A stretch of DNA of 64,000 bases, taken from positions 2,232,001-2,296,000 of the forward strand of contig OY729432.1 of the NCBI GenBank assembly GCA_963422385.1, in the 5' to 3' direction. Origin of the DNA: JAJDTQ01 sp963422385. GTDB lineage: Bacteria > Desulfobacterota > Binatia > UBA9968 > JAJDTQ01. Of the stretch, positions 48,330 to 56,596 are shown one piece after another. A program made the position numbers and the translations under genes. Within the stretch, counting starts at the first letter, position 1; each line of letters begins with the position of its first letter. Under the pieces are notes generated by a model. That model made no database searches. It was not told the DNA's origin and worked only from the letters and a program-made list of their open reading frames with translations.

Positions 48330-49163
48330 TTATCGGATCGGATGGCGCGCCAGGAAATCCTGCAGCGCCGTCACGGCGCCGGTGCCGTCCCAGAACGTCA
48401 TGTGCCGGACCCCGGGTATGAGCGCCAGCTCGGCGCCGGGTATGGCCTGCCCCAGTTTTCGCGCGGTGTCCACCGGCGTGCTGCCGCGCCGCTCGACCTT
48501 GTCGTCCTCGCCGCACAGCACGAGAGTCGGCGCCTTGACCTCCGGGGCCATGGCCAGGCTGTCCCAGGTGAGGCGGGCGCGCTCGTGGCGGCGAAACATC
48601 TCGACTGTCGATTGTCCCGACCACAACGCGTCCGACAGAGCCGCGGCGACTTGACGGTTGGCGTGGTAGAACGACGGGTTGAACGCCATGCCGTCGTTGT
48701 CAACGTGGGAGCGGATATAGCCCTCGAAGCCCATTTCCCGGATCTCTTTGTGCGCGTCGGGAGACAGGTCCCGCGGTCCGCCGCCGAGGGTCCTGGAGCC
48801 TGGACCGGTGGCGGCCATGGTGAGCGTGGCCACGATGTCGGGCCGCTGGATGGCCAATGCCTGGAGGATCTGGCCTCCGATGGCGAACCCCACCACGTGG
48901 CAGCGCGAGATGCCGAGATGCGCCAACAGCGCAGCGCAATCTTCCGCCAACCGGCTGACGGTGTAGCCGTCCTCGGGTTGGCTGCTACGGCCGGTGCCGC
49001 GGCAGTCCATGATGACGGTCTCCCAGCCCCGACTCAAAGCGGGCACCACCTGGAGTTTCCAGGGGTCCGACGGCCACCATGACGCGGGCACGAGCAGAAC
49101 GGGCTCTCCGGCTCCCTGCCGCTCGTGGTAGATATCCAGTCCGTCCAGCTTTGCAATCGGCAT
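48330..49163 (-). CDS. Alpha/beta-hydrolase-fold protein lacking the nucleophile Ser
   Basis: 277 residues, alpha/beta-hydrolase fold. PVLLVPASWWPSDPW is the oxyanion region, and DCRGTGRSSQP the next typical loop. The nucleophile elbow reads V91-G-F-A94-I-G-G97, with Ala where the catalytic Ser (GxSxG) belongs. The later Asp (CGEDDKV) and His (GVRHMTFWD) are present. The protein may bind without hydrolysing or use another chemistry. The ATG at 49163 follows GGAGAA; the next gene is the ABC ATPase 25 nt downstream. Confidence 0.8.
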   Translation of the reverse strand: MPIAKLDGLDIYHERQGAGEPVLLVPASWWPSDPWKLQVVPALSRGWETVIMDCRGTGRSSQPEDGYTVSRLAEDCAALLAHLGISRCHVVGFAIGGQILQALAIQRPDIVATLTMAATGPGSRTLGGGPRDLSPDAHKEIREMGFEGYIRSHVDNDGMAFNPSFYHANRQVAAALSDALWSGQSTVEMFRRHERARLTWDSLAMAPEVKAPTLVLCGEDDKVERRGSTPVDTARKLGQAIPGAELALIPGVRHMTFWDGTGAVTALQDFLARHPIR

Positions 49164-49230
49164 ATGCGGTTCTCCGTCCGAGTCAGTGATCCGTCGTGCC
49201 GGCGTCCGCCTTGCTGGATGGGACACGACA

Positions 49231-50475
49231 CTAGGGCTTGGTGGAGGCATCCCTCCGCAACAATTCCAGAAGGTCCGCCCGCGGGAAGCCGTCCACGCGA
49301 CGCTGCCTTTTTTGCTGGTAGTCCCGGATCGCGGCCCGGGTCTTGGGACCGATGATGCCGTCCACCTCGCCGATGTCGTATCCCCTGGCGGCCAGGAGGC
49401 GCTGGATCTCCGTCCGTTGGGGTTCGTCGATGGGGCCGGTCCCGTCGGGCCAGGCCAGTGTTCTTCCATCCCCGCGCAACCGGTCGGCCAGATGTCCTAC
49501 GGCCAGGGCGTACTTGTGTGCGGGGTTGTAACGCATGATCGACCGGAAGTTCCGGCGCAGCAGGAAGACCGGCCCCTCCGGTCCCGCGGGAAGGTAGAGA
49601 TGGGCGCGATCCCCGGGGTACGGCAGGGATTGGCCGGCGGCGCGCCGAAGGCCCAGCCGCTGCCATTGACGGATGGTCCTCTCGTTCCTGCGGCCGGCCA
49701 GACCGGCGTCGAAGCCTTCGGCGAGGACGACCTCGTGACCCCAGGGTTTTCCGGGAACCCACTTGTTCTGGAGCAGATAGTTGGCCGTGGAAGCCAGCGC
49801 GTCCTGCGGGCCGTCCCAGATGTCGCGGCGGCCGTCGCCGGTGAAATCCACCGCATAGGCGGCATAGCTCGTAGGTATGAACTGGGTGTGGCCCATGGCG
49901 CCGGCCCAGGAACCGGTCATCCGGTCGAGGGTGACGTCGCCCGCCTTGAGGATTTCAAGGGCTGCCAGCAGTTGGGTGCGGCCGAACCTGGCGCGGCGGC
50001 CCTTGTAGCCCAGGGTCGAGAGCGAGCGAATCACGTTGCGTTTGCCGCGCAGCGTTCCGTACAGCGTTTCCATGCCCCAGATGGCCACCAGCACATGGCG
50101 GTCCACCCCGTACCGGCGTTCGACTACGTCCAGGTCGGCCGCATATTCGGAAAGCATGCGGCGTCCCTCTCTGACGCGCGTGTCGGTGACCACGAGCGCC
50201 ATGTAGCGGGACGGCGTCAGCACGAACTCGGGCTGGCGGTTGTTTCTCTCGATGACTTCCGGGTCGGGGGTCAGTCCGTGAAAGGCACGGTCGTAGAGCG
50301 ATTCCGGGATACCGTGCCGGCGTGCAACCGTGCGAAACTCCTTGACGAACTTCCGGTAGGCTGCCTGGTCGGTTGTGGTCGGTTGAACGGCGGAAGCGTG
50401 CGCCGGGTTGCCGGCGAGCGTACCGGTTAACAGGAAGGCTGCCAAACCCGCGCTGATCTTCATCCCGCTCCCCAT
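49231..50475 (-). CDS. Lytic murein transglycosylase, MltB family, with peptidoglycan-binding domain
   Basis: 414 residues. Signal peptide 1 to about 28 (MKISAGLAAFLLTGTL...HASA). MltB-type catalytic domain (about 35-340): AIWGMETLYG holds the catalytic Glu, and GSWAGAMGHTQFIPTSY is diagnostic. A PG_binding_1 domain (about 350-405; QRLLAARGYDIGEVDGIIG and TRAAIRDYQ) follows. It cleaves glycan strands in the periplasm. An ATG at 50463 is an alternative start. Confidence 0.92.
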   Translation of the reverse strand: MGSGMKISAGLAAFLLTGTLAGNPAHASAVQPTTTDQAAYRKFVKEFRTVARRHGIPESLYDRAFHGLTPDPEVIERNNRQPEFVLTPSRYMALVVTDTRVREGRRMLSEYAADLDVVERRYGVDRHVLVAIWGMETLYGTLRGKRNVIRSLSTLGYKGRRARFGRTQLLAALEILKAGDVTLDRMTGSWAGAMGHTQFIPTSYAAYAVDFTGDGRRDIWDGPQDALASTANYLLQNKWVPGKPWGHEVVLAEGFDAGLAGRRNERTIRQWQRLGLRRAAGQSLPYPGDRAHLYLPAGPEGPVFLLRRNFRSIMRYNPAHKYALAVGHLADRLRGDGRTLAWPDGTGPIDEPQRTEIQRLLAARGYDIGEVDGIIGPKTRAAIRDYQQKRQRRVDGFPRADLLELLRRDASTKP

Positions 50476-50700
50476 GACGGACGCCGTCCTCGGATCACGT
50501 GCTCCTCGACTCCGTTTGCCATGGTACTTCTCCTGGCGGTCACTTTGACCGCTGTCGCCACGAAAATCAACAGATCCTGTTGGCACCTTGCCGGTCACGA
50601 CCTGCTTGCCCAACGAAACCGCGCTGGCTATATTTCGGGCTGCGTCATTTTCTGCAGGCTCATTCGATCACAGCGACATTGCACGAGAGGAGATTTCACC

Positions 50701-51561
50701 ATGCCCAGACCGCGCCCCATCCAGTGGCCGGACAACGCCAAGATATGCGTCACTTTCATCATTCCCTGGGAGGTGTGGCCGGACAACTACGCCACCCGGG
50801 GCTCGCTCCAGCGCGTCAGTCACCCGCTGCCGCCGGAGAATGCCGTCTTCAAGCAGAACATGGCCGCCGTCACCGAGCGCGAGTACGGCGACCGGGTGGG
50901 TATCTGGCGCATCATGGACATGTTCGCGCGGCACAACCTCAAGGTCACCTTCCTGATGAACGGGAAGAAGGTCGAGCAGTTCCCCGATGAGGTGAAGGAA
51001 TTCCAGGCCCAGGGGCACGAGTTCTCCTCGGAGTGCTACGAGCACGAGTATGCGTTCATGTATACTCGAGAGGAAGAACGGAAGTCGATTCAAGACACGG
51101 TTGCCGCTTTCAGGAAAGTGCTTGGGGCGCCTCCCACGGGCTATCTGTCGCCCGGTCATGCCTCCACGGACAACACCCTGGATCTGGTGGCGGAGGCGGA
51201 TTTCGTATGGTGGGCCGACCCCCTCAACTCGGACGTTCCCTATACCGTCGAGGCCGGAGGCCGGAAGGTCGCCGTCGTGCCGTACAATGTGCCGGGCTGC
51301 AACGACTACTCCACCTACGGCGGCGGACGCACGCCCAGGGACCTGCTCCAGATCATGAAGGACCAGTTCGACTATCTCTATTGGGAGGGGGAACAGGGGG
51401 CGCCGAAATTCTTCGCGTTCAACCTCCATCCGTTCGTTTCCGGGGTGCCGTACCGGACCAGGATCGTGGACGAGTTCATCAAGTACGCCAAGGGCTTCCC
51501 CGACGTCTGGTTCGCCAGGCGGCTGGAGATCGCCAACTGGATCCTGGAGCAGGGCTACTGA
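50701..51561 (+). CDS. Polysaccharide deacetylase family protein
   Basis: 286 residues, NodB-like fold. The metal-binding His region reads HEFSSECYEHEYAFM, the metal-binding region near the second motif is SPGHASTD, and HPFVSG near the C-terminus is a further catalytic His. The N-terminus (CVTFIIPWEVWPDN) resembles PuuE-type deacetylases acting on small molecules rather than cell-wall chains. There is no signal peptide. GAGAGGAG lies about 10 nt before the ATG. Confidence 0.85.
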   Translation: MPRPRPIQWPDNAKICVTFIIPWEVWPDNYATRGSLQRVSHPLPPENAVFKQNMAAVTEREYGDRVGIWRIMDMFARHNLKVTFLMNGKKVEQFPDEVKEFQAQGHEFSSECYEHEYAFMYTREEERKSIQDTVAAFRKVLGAPPTGYLSPGHASTDNTLDLVAEADFVWWADPLNSDVPYTVEAGGRKVAVVPYNVPGCNDYSTYGGGRTPRDLLQIMKDQFDYLYWEGEQGAPKFFAFNLHPFVSGVPYRTRIVDEFIKYAKGFPDVWFARRLEIANWILEQGY

Positions 51562-51573
51562 TACCGTGGCTCG

Positions 51574-52308
51574 TTACGACTGGGTGTCTTTCGGGCGGCG
51601 TTGGAGCGAGACGGCGGCACCGACCTCGATGGTCCTTCCGTACAGTCCGCGTGCGGGGTCGCTGAGAAGGAAGGTCGCCACCGCGGCCACTTCCGAAACC
51701 GTGATTTCGCCGGCGGGTGCCGGGTCACGGTCACCGGCGGTCTTCCACACCGGCGCGGGTTTCAACACGTTCAGGGTCACGTTTTCCCTGGCTACCTCCG
51801 CCGCGACGGACTGAAGCCACGCCGGCAGCGCGGTGCTGGCGACCGAATGGAAGTGTCTTTCGGCGACGGTCCCCGGGACCGGCCAGGGTACCATCCAGAG
51901 CACGCGGCCCCATTGGCGCCGCTGCATACCGGGCAGGAGCGCCTCCGTGGCGGCCTTGAAGCGCAGGAAACCGTTGTCGAGGAGGGATTTCCAGGACACG
52001 GCGGGCTGGTCCGCCGACAGTGTTCGCCGGGCGATGCCGAACAATATGTCGATGGCGCCGAAATCGGCAATGACGCGCTCCATCAAGGTGACAGCCGACG
52101 GCTCGTCCCAGGCGTTCAGCGGATAGCCCGCGGCCTTGACGCGCCCCCCCTCAGCGGCCTCGGCCGCGACCTTTCGCGCTGCCCATTCCTTGCGGGCGCA
52201 CACCGCCACGTTGGCGCCCTCGGCCGCCAGCGTTCCCGCCACGGCCCGGCCGATGCCCCGGGATCCTCCGAACACCAGCGCGCTCTTGCCCTTGATGCCG
52301 AGGTCCAT
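51574..52308 (-). CDS. SDR-like protein with altered active site (RiPP-like operon)
   Basis: 244 residues, short-chain dehydrogenase fold. The cofactor loop GGSRGIG (14-20) is intact. The catalytic Tyr-x-x-x-Lys is missing; where it should lie, the sequence is HFHSVASTALPAW. The family-typical helix after it (VAAEVARENVTLNVLKP) is present. The protein may reduce in a different way or act as a binding subunit. The ATG at 52308 lies 5 nt after the 45-residue ORF stop, so it is probably translated with it. It is the last gene of the MNIO operon. Confidence 0.75.
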   Translation of the reverse strand: MDLGIKGKSALVFGGSRGIGRAVAGTLAAEGANVAVCARKEWAARKVAAEAAEGGRVKAAGYPLNAWDEPSAVTLMERVIADFGAIDILFGIARRTLSADQPAVSWKSLLDNGFLRFKAATEALLPGMQRRQWGRVLWMVPWPVPGTVAERHFHSVASTALPAWLQSVAAEVARENVTLNVLKPAPVWKTAGDRDPAPAGEITVSEVAAVATFLLSDPARGLYGRTIEVGAAVSLQRRPKDTQS

Positions 52309-52313
52309 GACCG

Positions 52314-52451
52314 TCAAGGACGCGAGAGCCGCAAGAGGCCGTCCGGCGCCACCAACGGCGCGTAGAGTGCCGGCAGCACGGCGCAGCAGGTCATCAACCC
52401 CGAGCACCGTCCCGTCAGAGGGATGACGCCCTTGCGTCCCGACTTATCCAT
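52314..52451 (-). CDS. 45-residue Cys-containing small ORF, candidate peptide precursor
   Basis: The ATG (52449-52451) overlaps the ABC exporter stop by 8 nt, exactly as the two upstream junctions do. The product starts MDKSGRKGVIPLTGRC and contains Cys at 16, 22 and 23 (CSGLMTCC), then a hydrophobic stretch AVLPALYAPLVAP. A basic N-terminus, Cys cluster and position next to a MNIO gene suggest a RiPP precursor or a small structural part of the exporter. I recognise no homologue. It could be spurious: the SDR frame is open over the same bases (from 52407). Confidence 0.4.
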   Translation of the reverse strand: MDKSGRKGVIPLTGRCSGLMTCCAVLPALYAPLVAPDGLLRLSRP

Positions 52452-54699
52452 TGCGCACTTCCATTCTCCCCTGTTCCATGGACCCCGGCGGATGCTCGCC
52501 CGCGAGGTCGCGCACCATCTCGGCATCCCTGCTCACCATGTCCGCGAAGTATCCGTCGCCCAGGGCCAACTCCGCGGGCGTACCTTGCTCGACGATTCTC
52601 CCGCCCTCCAGACAGATGACGCGGTCCACGTAGCGCAGCGCGGACAACCGGTGAGCGATGACGATGACGGTCCGCCCTTCGGCCAGCGCACGGATGTTCT
52701 GCTGGATTCGAGCTTCGTCCTGCTTGTCCAGCGAGGCTGTGGCTTCGTCCAGGATCAGCAGGCTTCTCCAATGCAACAGAGCCCGGGCCAGGGCAATGCG
52801 CTGTCGCTCGCCTCCCGAGAGAAGTGTGCCGCGGGCGCCGACGCGGGTGGCATAGCCCTTGGGCGTCCGGGTGATGAACTCGTGGGCGCACGCCGCCTTG
52901 GCCGCCGCCGTTACCCGGGCCATCTGGTGCTCACCCGGTCCCAAGGCAATGTTGTCGGCAATGCTGCGCCGAAAGATGGGATAGTCCTGCTCGACCGTGC
53001 CGATGTGGCCGCGGACCCAGCCGGGGTCCACGACTACGGCGTCCGCGCCGTCCAGGAGGACACGCCCTTCGGTGGCGAGGTAGAGTCTCTGGATCAGGCG
53101 GCCGACGGTGCTCTTCCCCGAACCCGACGGACCCACGATACCCACGGTTTCGCCGGGCTTGATCTCGAACGTGACGCCGTCCAGCGCGTTCCGGTTTCCG
53201 TCCGGATAGCGGAAACGCACGTCCTCGAAACCGATGGCGCCCTGGAAGGAGGGAAGCCGGACGAGATGTCCGCTCTGGCGTTCCGTGGCTTCGTTGAGGA
53301 CGGTTCCCAGCTCCTTCACCAGGCCACGCAGCCGGGAAAAGTCGTAGGTGAACAGGCACAGGCGCATCATGGGCTGGGAAAAACGCATGTTTACCAGATT
53401 GACCGCCACGAGCTGTCCCAGGGTGAGTTGCCCGTCCAGCACCATGGAGGCCCCGAACCACAGCAGGCCCGCGGTGCCGAACCGGTTCACGAACTGATTG
53501 TACTGGGTCATGGATTCCCGCAGGTTCTGGGTATCCTCGTCGGATGACACCGCTTCGTCCACCCGTTGGGCGAGAAAGGCTTCCTGGGCCTGCTCCTCAT
53601 GCATGCCCTTCACGGTCTCGATGGCGTTGAAGGTGTCGAGCACCGCTTCGTTGCTCTCCCGCCGGCTGCCCTTGGTGCGCCGGCTCCATTGCCGGAAGGT
53701 CGGCATCACCATGAAGGCCGGAGCGATGTAGAGGGGCAGGCAGGCCAGAATGACCATGGACAGGGTGAAGCTGAAGTTCAGCATCAGCCCCAGGAACACC
53801 AGCACGAAGAACATGTCCACGAACACGAACACCACGGCGTTGGTGAGGAACCGGCGCAGGTGCTGGAGCTCTTCGATGCGGGAAAGGGTCTCTACCGCCG
53901 TGTTCCGCAGATAGAAGGAGGCGGGAAGCTCCAGCGAGTGGCGGATGAGCCTCGATAGCAGCGTGCGGTCCATGTCTCGCACCGCGTGGCGCAGGGCTCT
54001 GTGGCGGGCGCCGCGAAGGATGGCCTCGAAGGCCAGAAAGAACAGCAGACTCAGGATGATCACGTCGAGGGTGGCGGCGCCTCGGTTGGAAATGACCTTG
54101 TCGATGATGATGAGGAAGGCGAAGGGGTAGATGTAGCCCAGGAGGTTGACGAAGAAGGACGCCGCCACCAACGGTCCGAAAAGGGCTTTGTTGTTCAGGA
54201 GTTGCCCGGCGATGGCCCGCACCGTGAAGGCTTGGTCCGTGGCATCGGCCGTCCTTGCGGGGACGGCGGCCACGCTGCCGCAGTCCTCCACGAAGCCCGC
54301 GCGGCGCACGGCACGGGCGTTGCCGGAGCGGTGCTCCATCAGGTAGACGTTGTCGTCGTCCGCGCCGGCCACCAGTACGAACCGGCCGTCCCGACGCCGG
54401 ACCAGGACCGGTGCGGACAGGTGGCGCCAGTCTTCCGGGCTCAGAGTCTTGACCTCGAGAGCGATTCCGGCGCGCGCGCCGCACCGTACCGCGGCGTTCA
54501 TGTCGAGCGGTGTTTCCTTGGCGAGATCGCGCAGGACCGCGCCCCGGCTCGTTCGGAGACCCTCTCCGGCGCAAAGGAACAAGAGGCAGGCCGCGGCCGA
54601 TGCGGAAGGATCTCCGGCGGCTACTGCCTGTTGCTTTGGGGTACCGGGATTGCCTTCCCGTTCGGCGGGGTCGCCCGCCCGCCCGTTGCCCTCAGCCAT
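52444..54699 (-). CDS. ABC exporter with degenerate C39-like N-terminal domain
   Basis: 751 residues. A C39-like domain (about 25-160) has lost the catalytic Cys, and the catalytic His position reads RFVLV, as in HlyB-type transporters. Six membrane helices (about 170-450) and an ATPase domain (about 495-735) follow: Walker A GPSGSGKST near 522-530, LSGGERQR near 640, LILDEATASLD (Walker B/D-loop). It probably exports a peptide whose leader is bound, not cut, by the N-terminal domain. No membrane-fusion protein gene is nearby. It starts inside the stop of the partner gene (8-nt overlap). Confidence 0.9.
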   Translation of the reverse strand: MAEGNGRAGDPAEREGNPGTPKQQAVAAGDPSASAAACLLFLCAGEGLRTSRGAVLRDLAKETPLDMNAAVRCGARAGIALEVKTLSPEDWRHLSAPVLVRRRDGRFVLVAGADDDNVYLMEHRSGNARAVRRAGFVEDCGSVAAVPARTADATDQAFTVRAIAGQLLNNKALFGPLVAASFFVNLLGYIYPFAFLIIIDKVISNRGAATLDVIILSLLFFLAFEAILRGARHRALRHAVRDMDRTLLSRLIRHSLELPASFYLRNTAVETLSRIEELQHLRRFLTNAVVFVFVDMFFVLVFLGLMLNFSFTLSMVILACLPLYIAPAFMVMPTFRQWSRRTKGSRRESNEAVLDTFNAIETVKGMHEEQAQEAFLAQRVDEAVSSDEDTQNLRESMTQYNQFVNRFGTAGLLWFGASMVLDGQLTLGQLVAVNLVNMRFSQPMMRLCLFTYDFSRLRGLVKELGTVLNEATERQSGHLVRLPSFQGAIGFEDVRFRYPDGNRNALDGVTFEIKPGETVGIVGPSGSGKSTVGRLIQRLYLATEGRVLLDGADAVVVDPGWVRGHIGTVEQDYPIFRRSIADNIALGPGEHQMARVTAAAKAACAHEFITRTPKGYATRVGARGTLLSGGERQRIALARALLHWRSLLILDEATASLDKQDEARIQQNIRALAEGRTVIVIAHRLSALRYVDRVICLEGGRIVEQGTPAELALGDGYFADMVSRDAEMVRDLAGEHPPGSMEQGRMEVRNG

Positions 54700-55477
54700 G
54701 GCTCTCGTCCGGGAGATCGTTCCCGCTCACCAGGACGAGGCCCTGAGTCGCAAGGCGCTTGATCAGAGCGACGCGGGTGTTGTCGTCGGGTCCGGCCTCC
54801 TCCGACGCCAGCGGCGACCATTCCATGGAGCCTTCCAGCAGTGCGAGGGCCTCCGGCGCGAGTTCCAGCACCATGGGCTGGCGCCGCCCGCGTGAGGCCA
54901 GGACGACGAGACATACCGGCCGTTGCGTCACCGGGTCGCCGGACCGGCCGGGCTCGAACAAGGGCCGCACATCGTAGCCGCAACGCACCGGAACGGCGCA
55001 AGGGTGGGTGCGGTACCACAAGTCAACCGACGGTTGCGGGCGCCCCGTCAGTGCCTCGCTCTCCATGGCCGTGGGACGAAGGGTCCGCGCTCCCGCCAGT
55101 GCCAGCTCGATACCTGCGACGTCGACGGCCCATGCCGGCGTCGGAGGTTCCTGGGCGCTACGTTTCAGAAAATGTTCAAAGAAGCCTTTGGCGTCCGGAT
55201 ACCGTTCGTAGGTCCTGGGCGGACATGCGGATGCGAAGTCGCGTGTGAGGCCCGTGAACCTGTGACCCATCAGGGTGGCGGTGCGTTCGAACGTCTGGCG
55301 GATTCGCTTCATTCGCTTGTTGTAGGAGAACTCCGCTTCCAGCCGAAGCCGCCGGATGTCCATGCCCTGAAGGTCCGGTTCAAGCCTGGAGGATCCGGGA
55401 TCTCCGGTGCCGAAGATGAGTGCATGGCTGGTCAAATGACGCAGCAGGCGGGTCTGTGTGTCAATGAGTCTATGCAT
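54692..55477 (-). CDS. MNIO partner protein (DUF2063/HvfC-like)
   Basis: 261 residues. The N-terminal part (DIRRLRLEAEFSYNKRMKRI, then YERYPDAKGFFEHFLKR, and PAWAVDVAGIELALAG) resembles the HvfC/DUF2063-type partner that accompanies DUF692 oxidases and helps bind the precursor. The C-terminal half is less conserved, with one Cys-x-y pair (THPCAVPVRCGY). The start overlaps the MNIO stop by 8 nt. Assignment rests on weak sequence similarity plus a classic MNIO-partner arrangement. Confidence 0.65.
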   Translation of the reverse strand: MHRLIDTQTRLLRHLTSHALIFGTGDPGSSRLEPDLQGMDIRRLRLEAEFSYNKRMKRIRQTFERTATLMGHRFTGLTRDFASACPPRTYERYPDAKGFFEHFLKRSAQEPPTPAWAVDVAGIELALAGARTLRPTAMESEALTGRPQPSVDLWYRTHPCAVPVRCGYDVRPLFEPGRSGDPVTQRPVCLVVLASRGRRQPMVLELAPEALALLEGSMEWSPLASEEAGPDDNTRVALIKRLATQGLVLVSGNDLPDESHG

Positions 55478-56345
55478 CGCTTGAGGACCTCTCTTCCATG
55501 GCGGCTTTCCGGGTTTGTCGGCGGAGACGCTCCACGTCCGCCAGAAGCTCGCCGCCCTGCTCGAAGTCGTTGTCGCGCTCCAGGATCACCGTCCCCGGCC
55601 GCTGCCGGTCCAGGGCGAGTTCCAGCAGCTCCAATGCCTGCTCCGGCACCGGGTGGCTGTGGTTGTCGGCATGGAACGGCACGTCGAGATAGGGCCGGCG
55701 AATCAACGGCCCCCCGGCAGCGTGAACCCCGGTCACCACGCCTTCGGGCAGGTGTTCCAGAAACGCACGCGGGTCGATGCCGTGGTTCCTGGAGTTGACG
55801 AAAAGGTTCTCCACGTCCAGCAGCATGCCCACCCCGGTCTCCCGGAACAGCAGGTCGAAAAACTCTGCGTGACTCATCTCGGGCTCCGGGAAATCGAAGA
55901 CATAGGAGATGTTCTCGATGGAGAAGGGCACCTGCAGACGGGCCTGGACCTGCTCGATCTTGGGGATCAGCATGTCCGCCGCGGCGCGGGTCCGAGGCAA
56001 CGGCAACAGGTTGGCGATGTCGATGCCGGGCACCTTGGTCCATGCCAGGTGCTCGCTGTAGGACGGGACCTTGAGATCCCGGACGGCCTCGGCCACGCCG
56101 TCCAGGTACGTTTCGTCAAGGGGCGCGTCCGTGCCGATGGACAACCCCACCCCGTGCAGCACCAGCGGGATCCTGTCCACCAGGTTGCGGATCGCCTTGC
56201 GCGCGTATTCGCCTCCCTTCAGGTAGTGGTCCACCGTGATCTCGAGCACGTCGAACCGGTGCAGGTTGGCCAGCGTCCACTTGGCGATGGGAAGCCGGAA
56301 ACCGATGCCGATCAGGGGTGATGTGGATGAAAGTGTAGTGCTCAT
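55470..56345 (-). CDS. DUF692 multinuclear iron-dependent oxidase (MNIO)
   Basis: 291 residues, TIM-barrel MNIO family (MbnB/TglH relatives). Conserved features are visible in order: VLHGVGLSIG, SYSEHLAW, FSIENISYVF, LLDVENLFVNSRNHG, GVHAAGG, HADNHSHPVPEQALELL and ILERDND. The His/Asp/Asn/Glu residues that bind two or three iron ions in the family are present. Such enzymes modify Cys or other residues of peptides with O2. The ATG follows GGGAGG. It is the first gene of the operon, followed by a partner, an exporter, a small ORF and an SDR. Confidence 0.92.
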   Translation of the reverse strand: MSTTLSSTSPLIGIGFRLPIAKWTLANLHRFDVLEITVDHYLKGGEYARKAIRNLVDRIPLVLHGVGLSIGTDAPLDETYLDGVAEAVRDLKVPSYSEHLAWTKVPGIDIANLLPLPRTRAAADMLIPKIEQVQARLQVPFSIENISYVFDFPEPEMSHAEFFDLLFRETGVGMLLDVENLFVNSRNHGIDPRAFLEHLPEGVVTGVHAAGGPLIRRPYLDVPFHADNHSHPVPEQALELLELALDRQRPGTVILERDNDFEQGGELLADVERLRRQTRKAAMEERSSSDA

Positions 56346-56596
56346 GCAGCCTCCCGAAGCGATTCAAGACCGTAGGTCCCGGCGCGTGCGGCCCTTGCCC
56401 CGGGGCACGCGCCGGACTCTTCGGGGCGTCGCGTTCGTGTTGAGGAGCGACGCCCTACACAGATACTAATCGTTCGGTTGGCCCTGAACTTTAGCGTTCA
56501 GTGCGTGGAGGACACACGATTGTCACGGACAGGATCGTGCGGCCTCCCGGATGACGATGGCGCCGCACGCGGTTCAATGCGGGAGGGGCGGGGTTC

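Noticed and set aside
56346..56596. A precursor peptide upstream of the MNIO gene.
   Set aside because: Both start-codon scans of the minus strand gave only frames of up to 14 residues, none with Cys; no candidate here.
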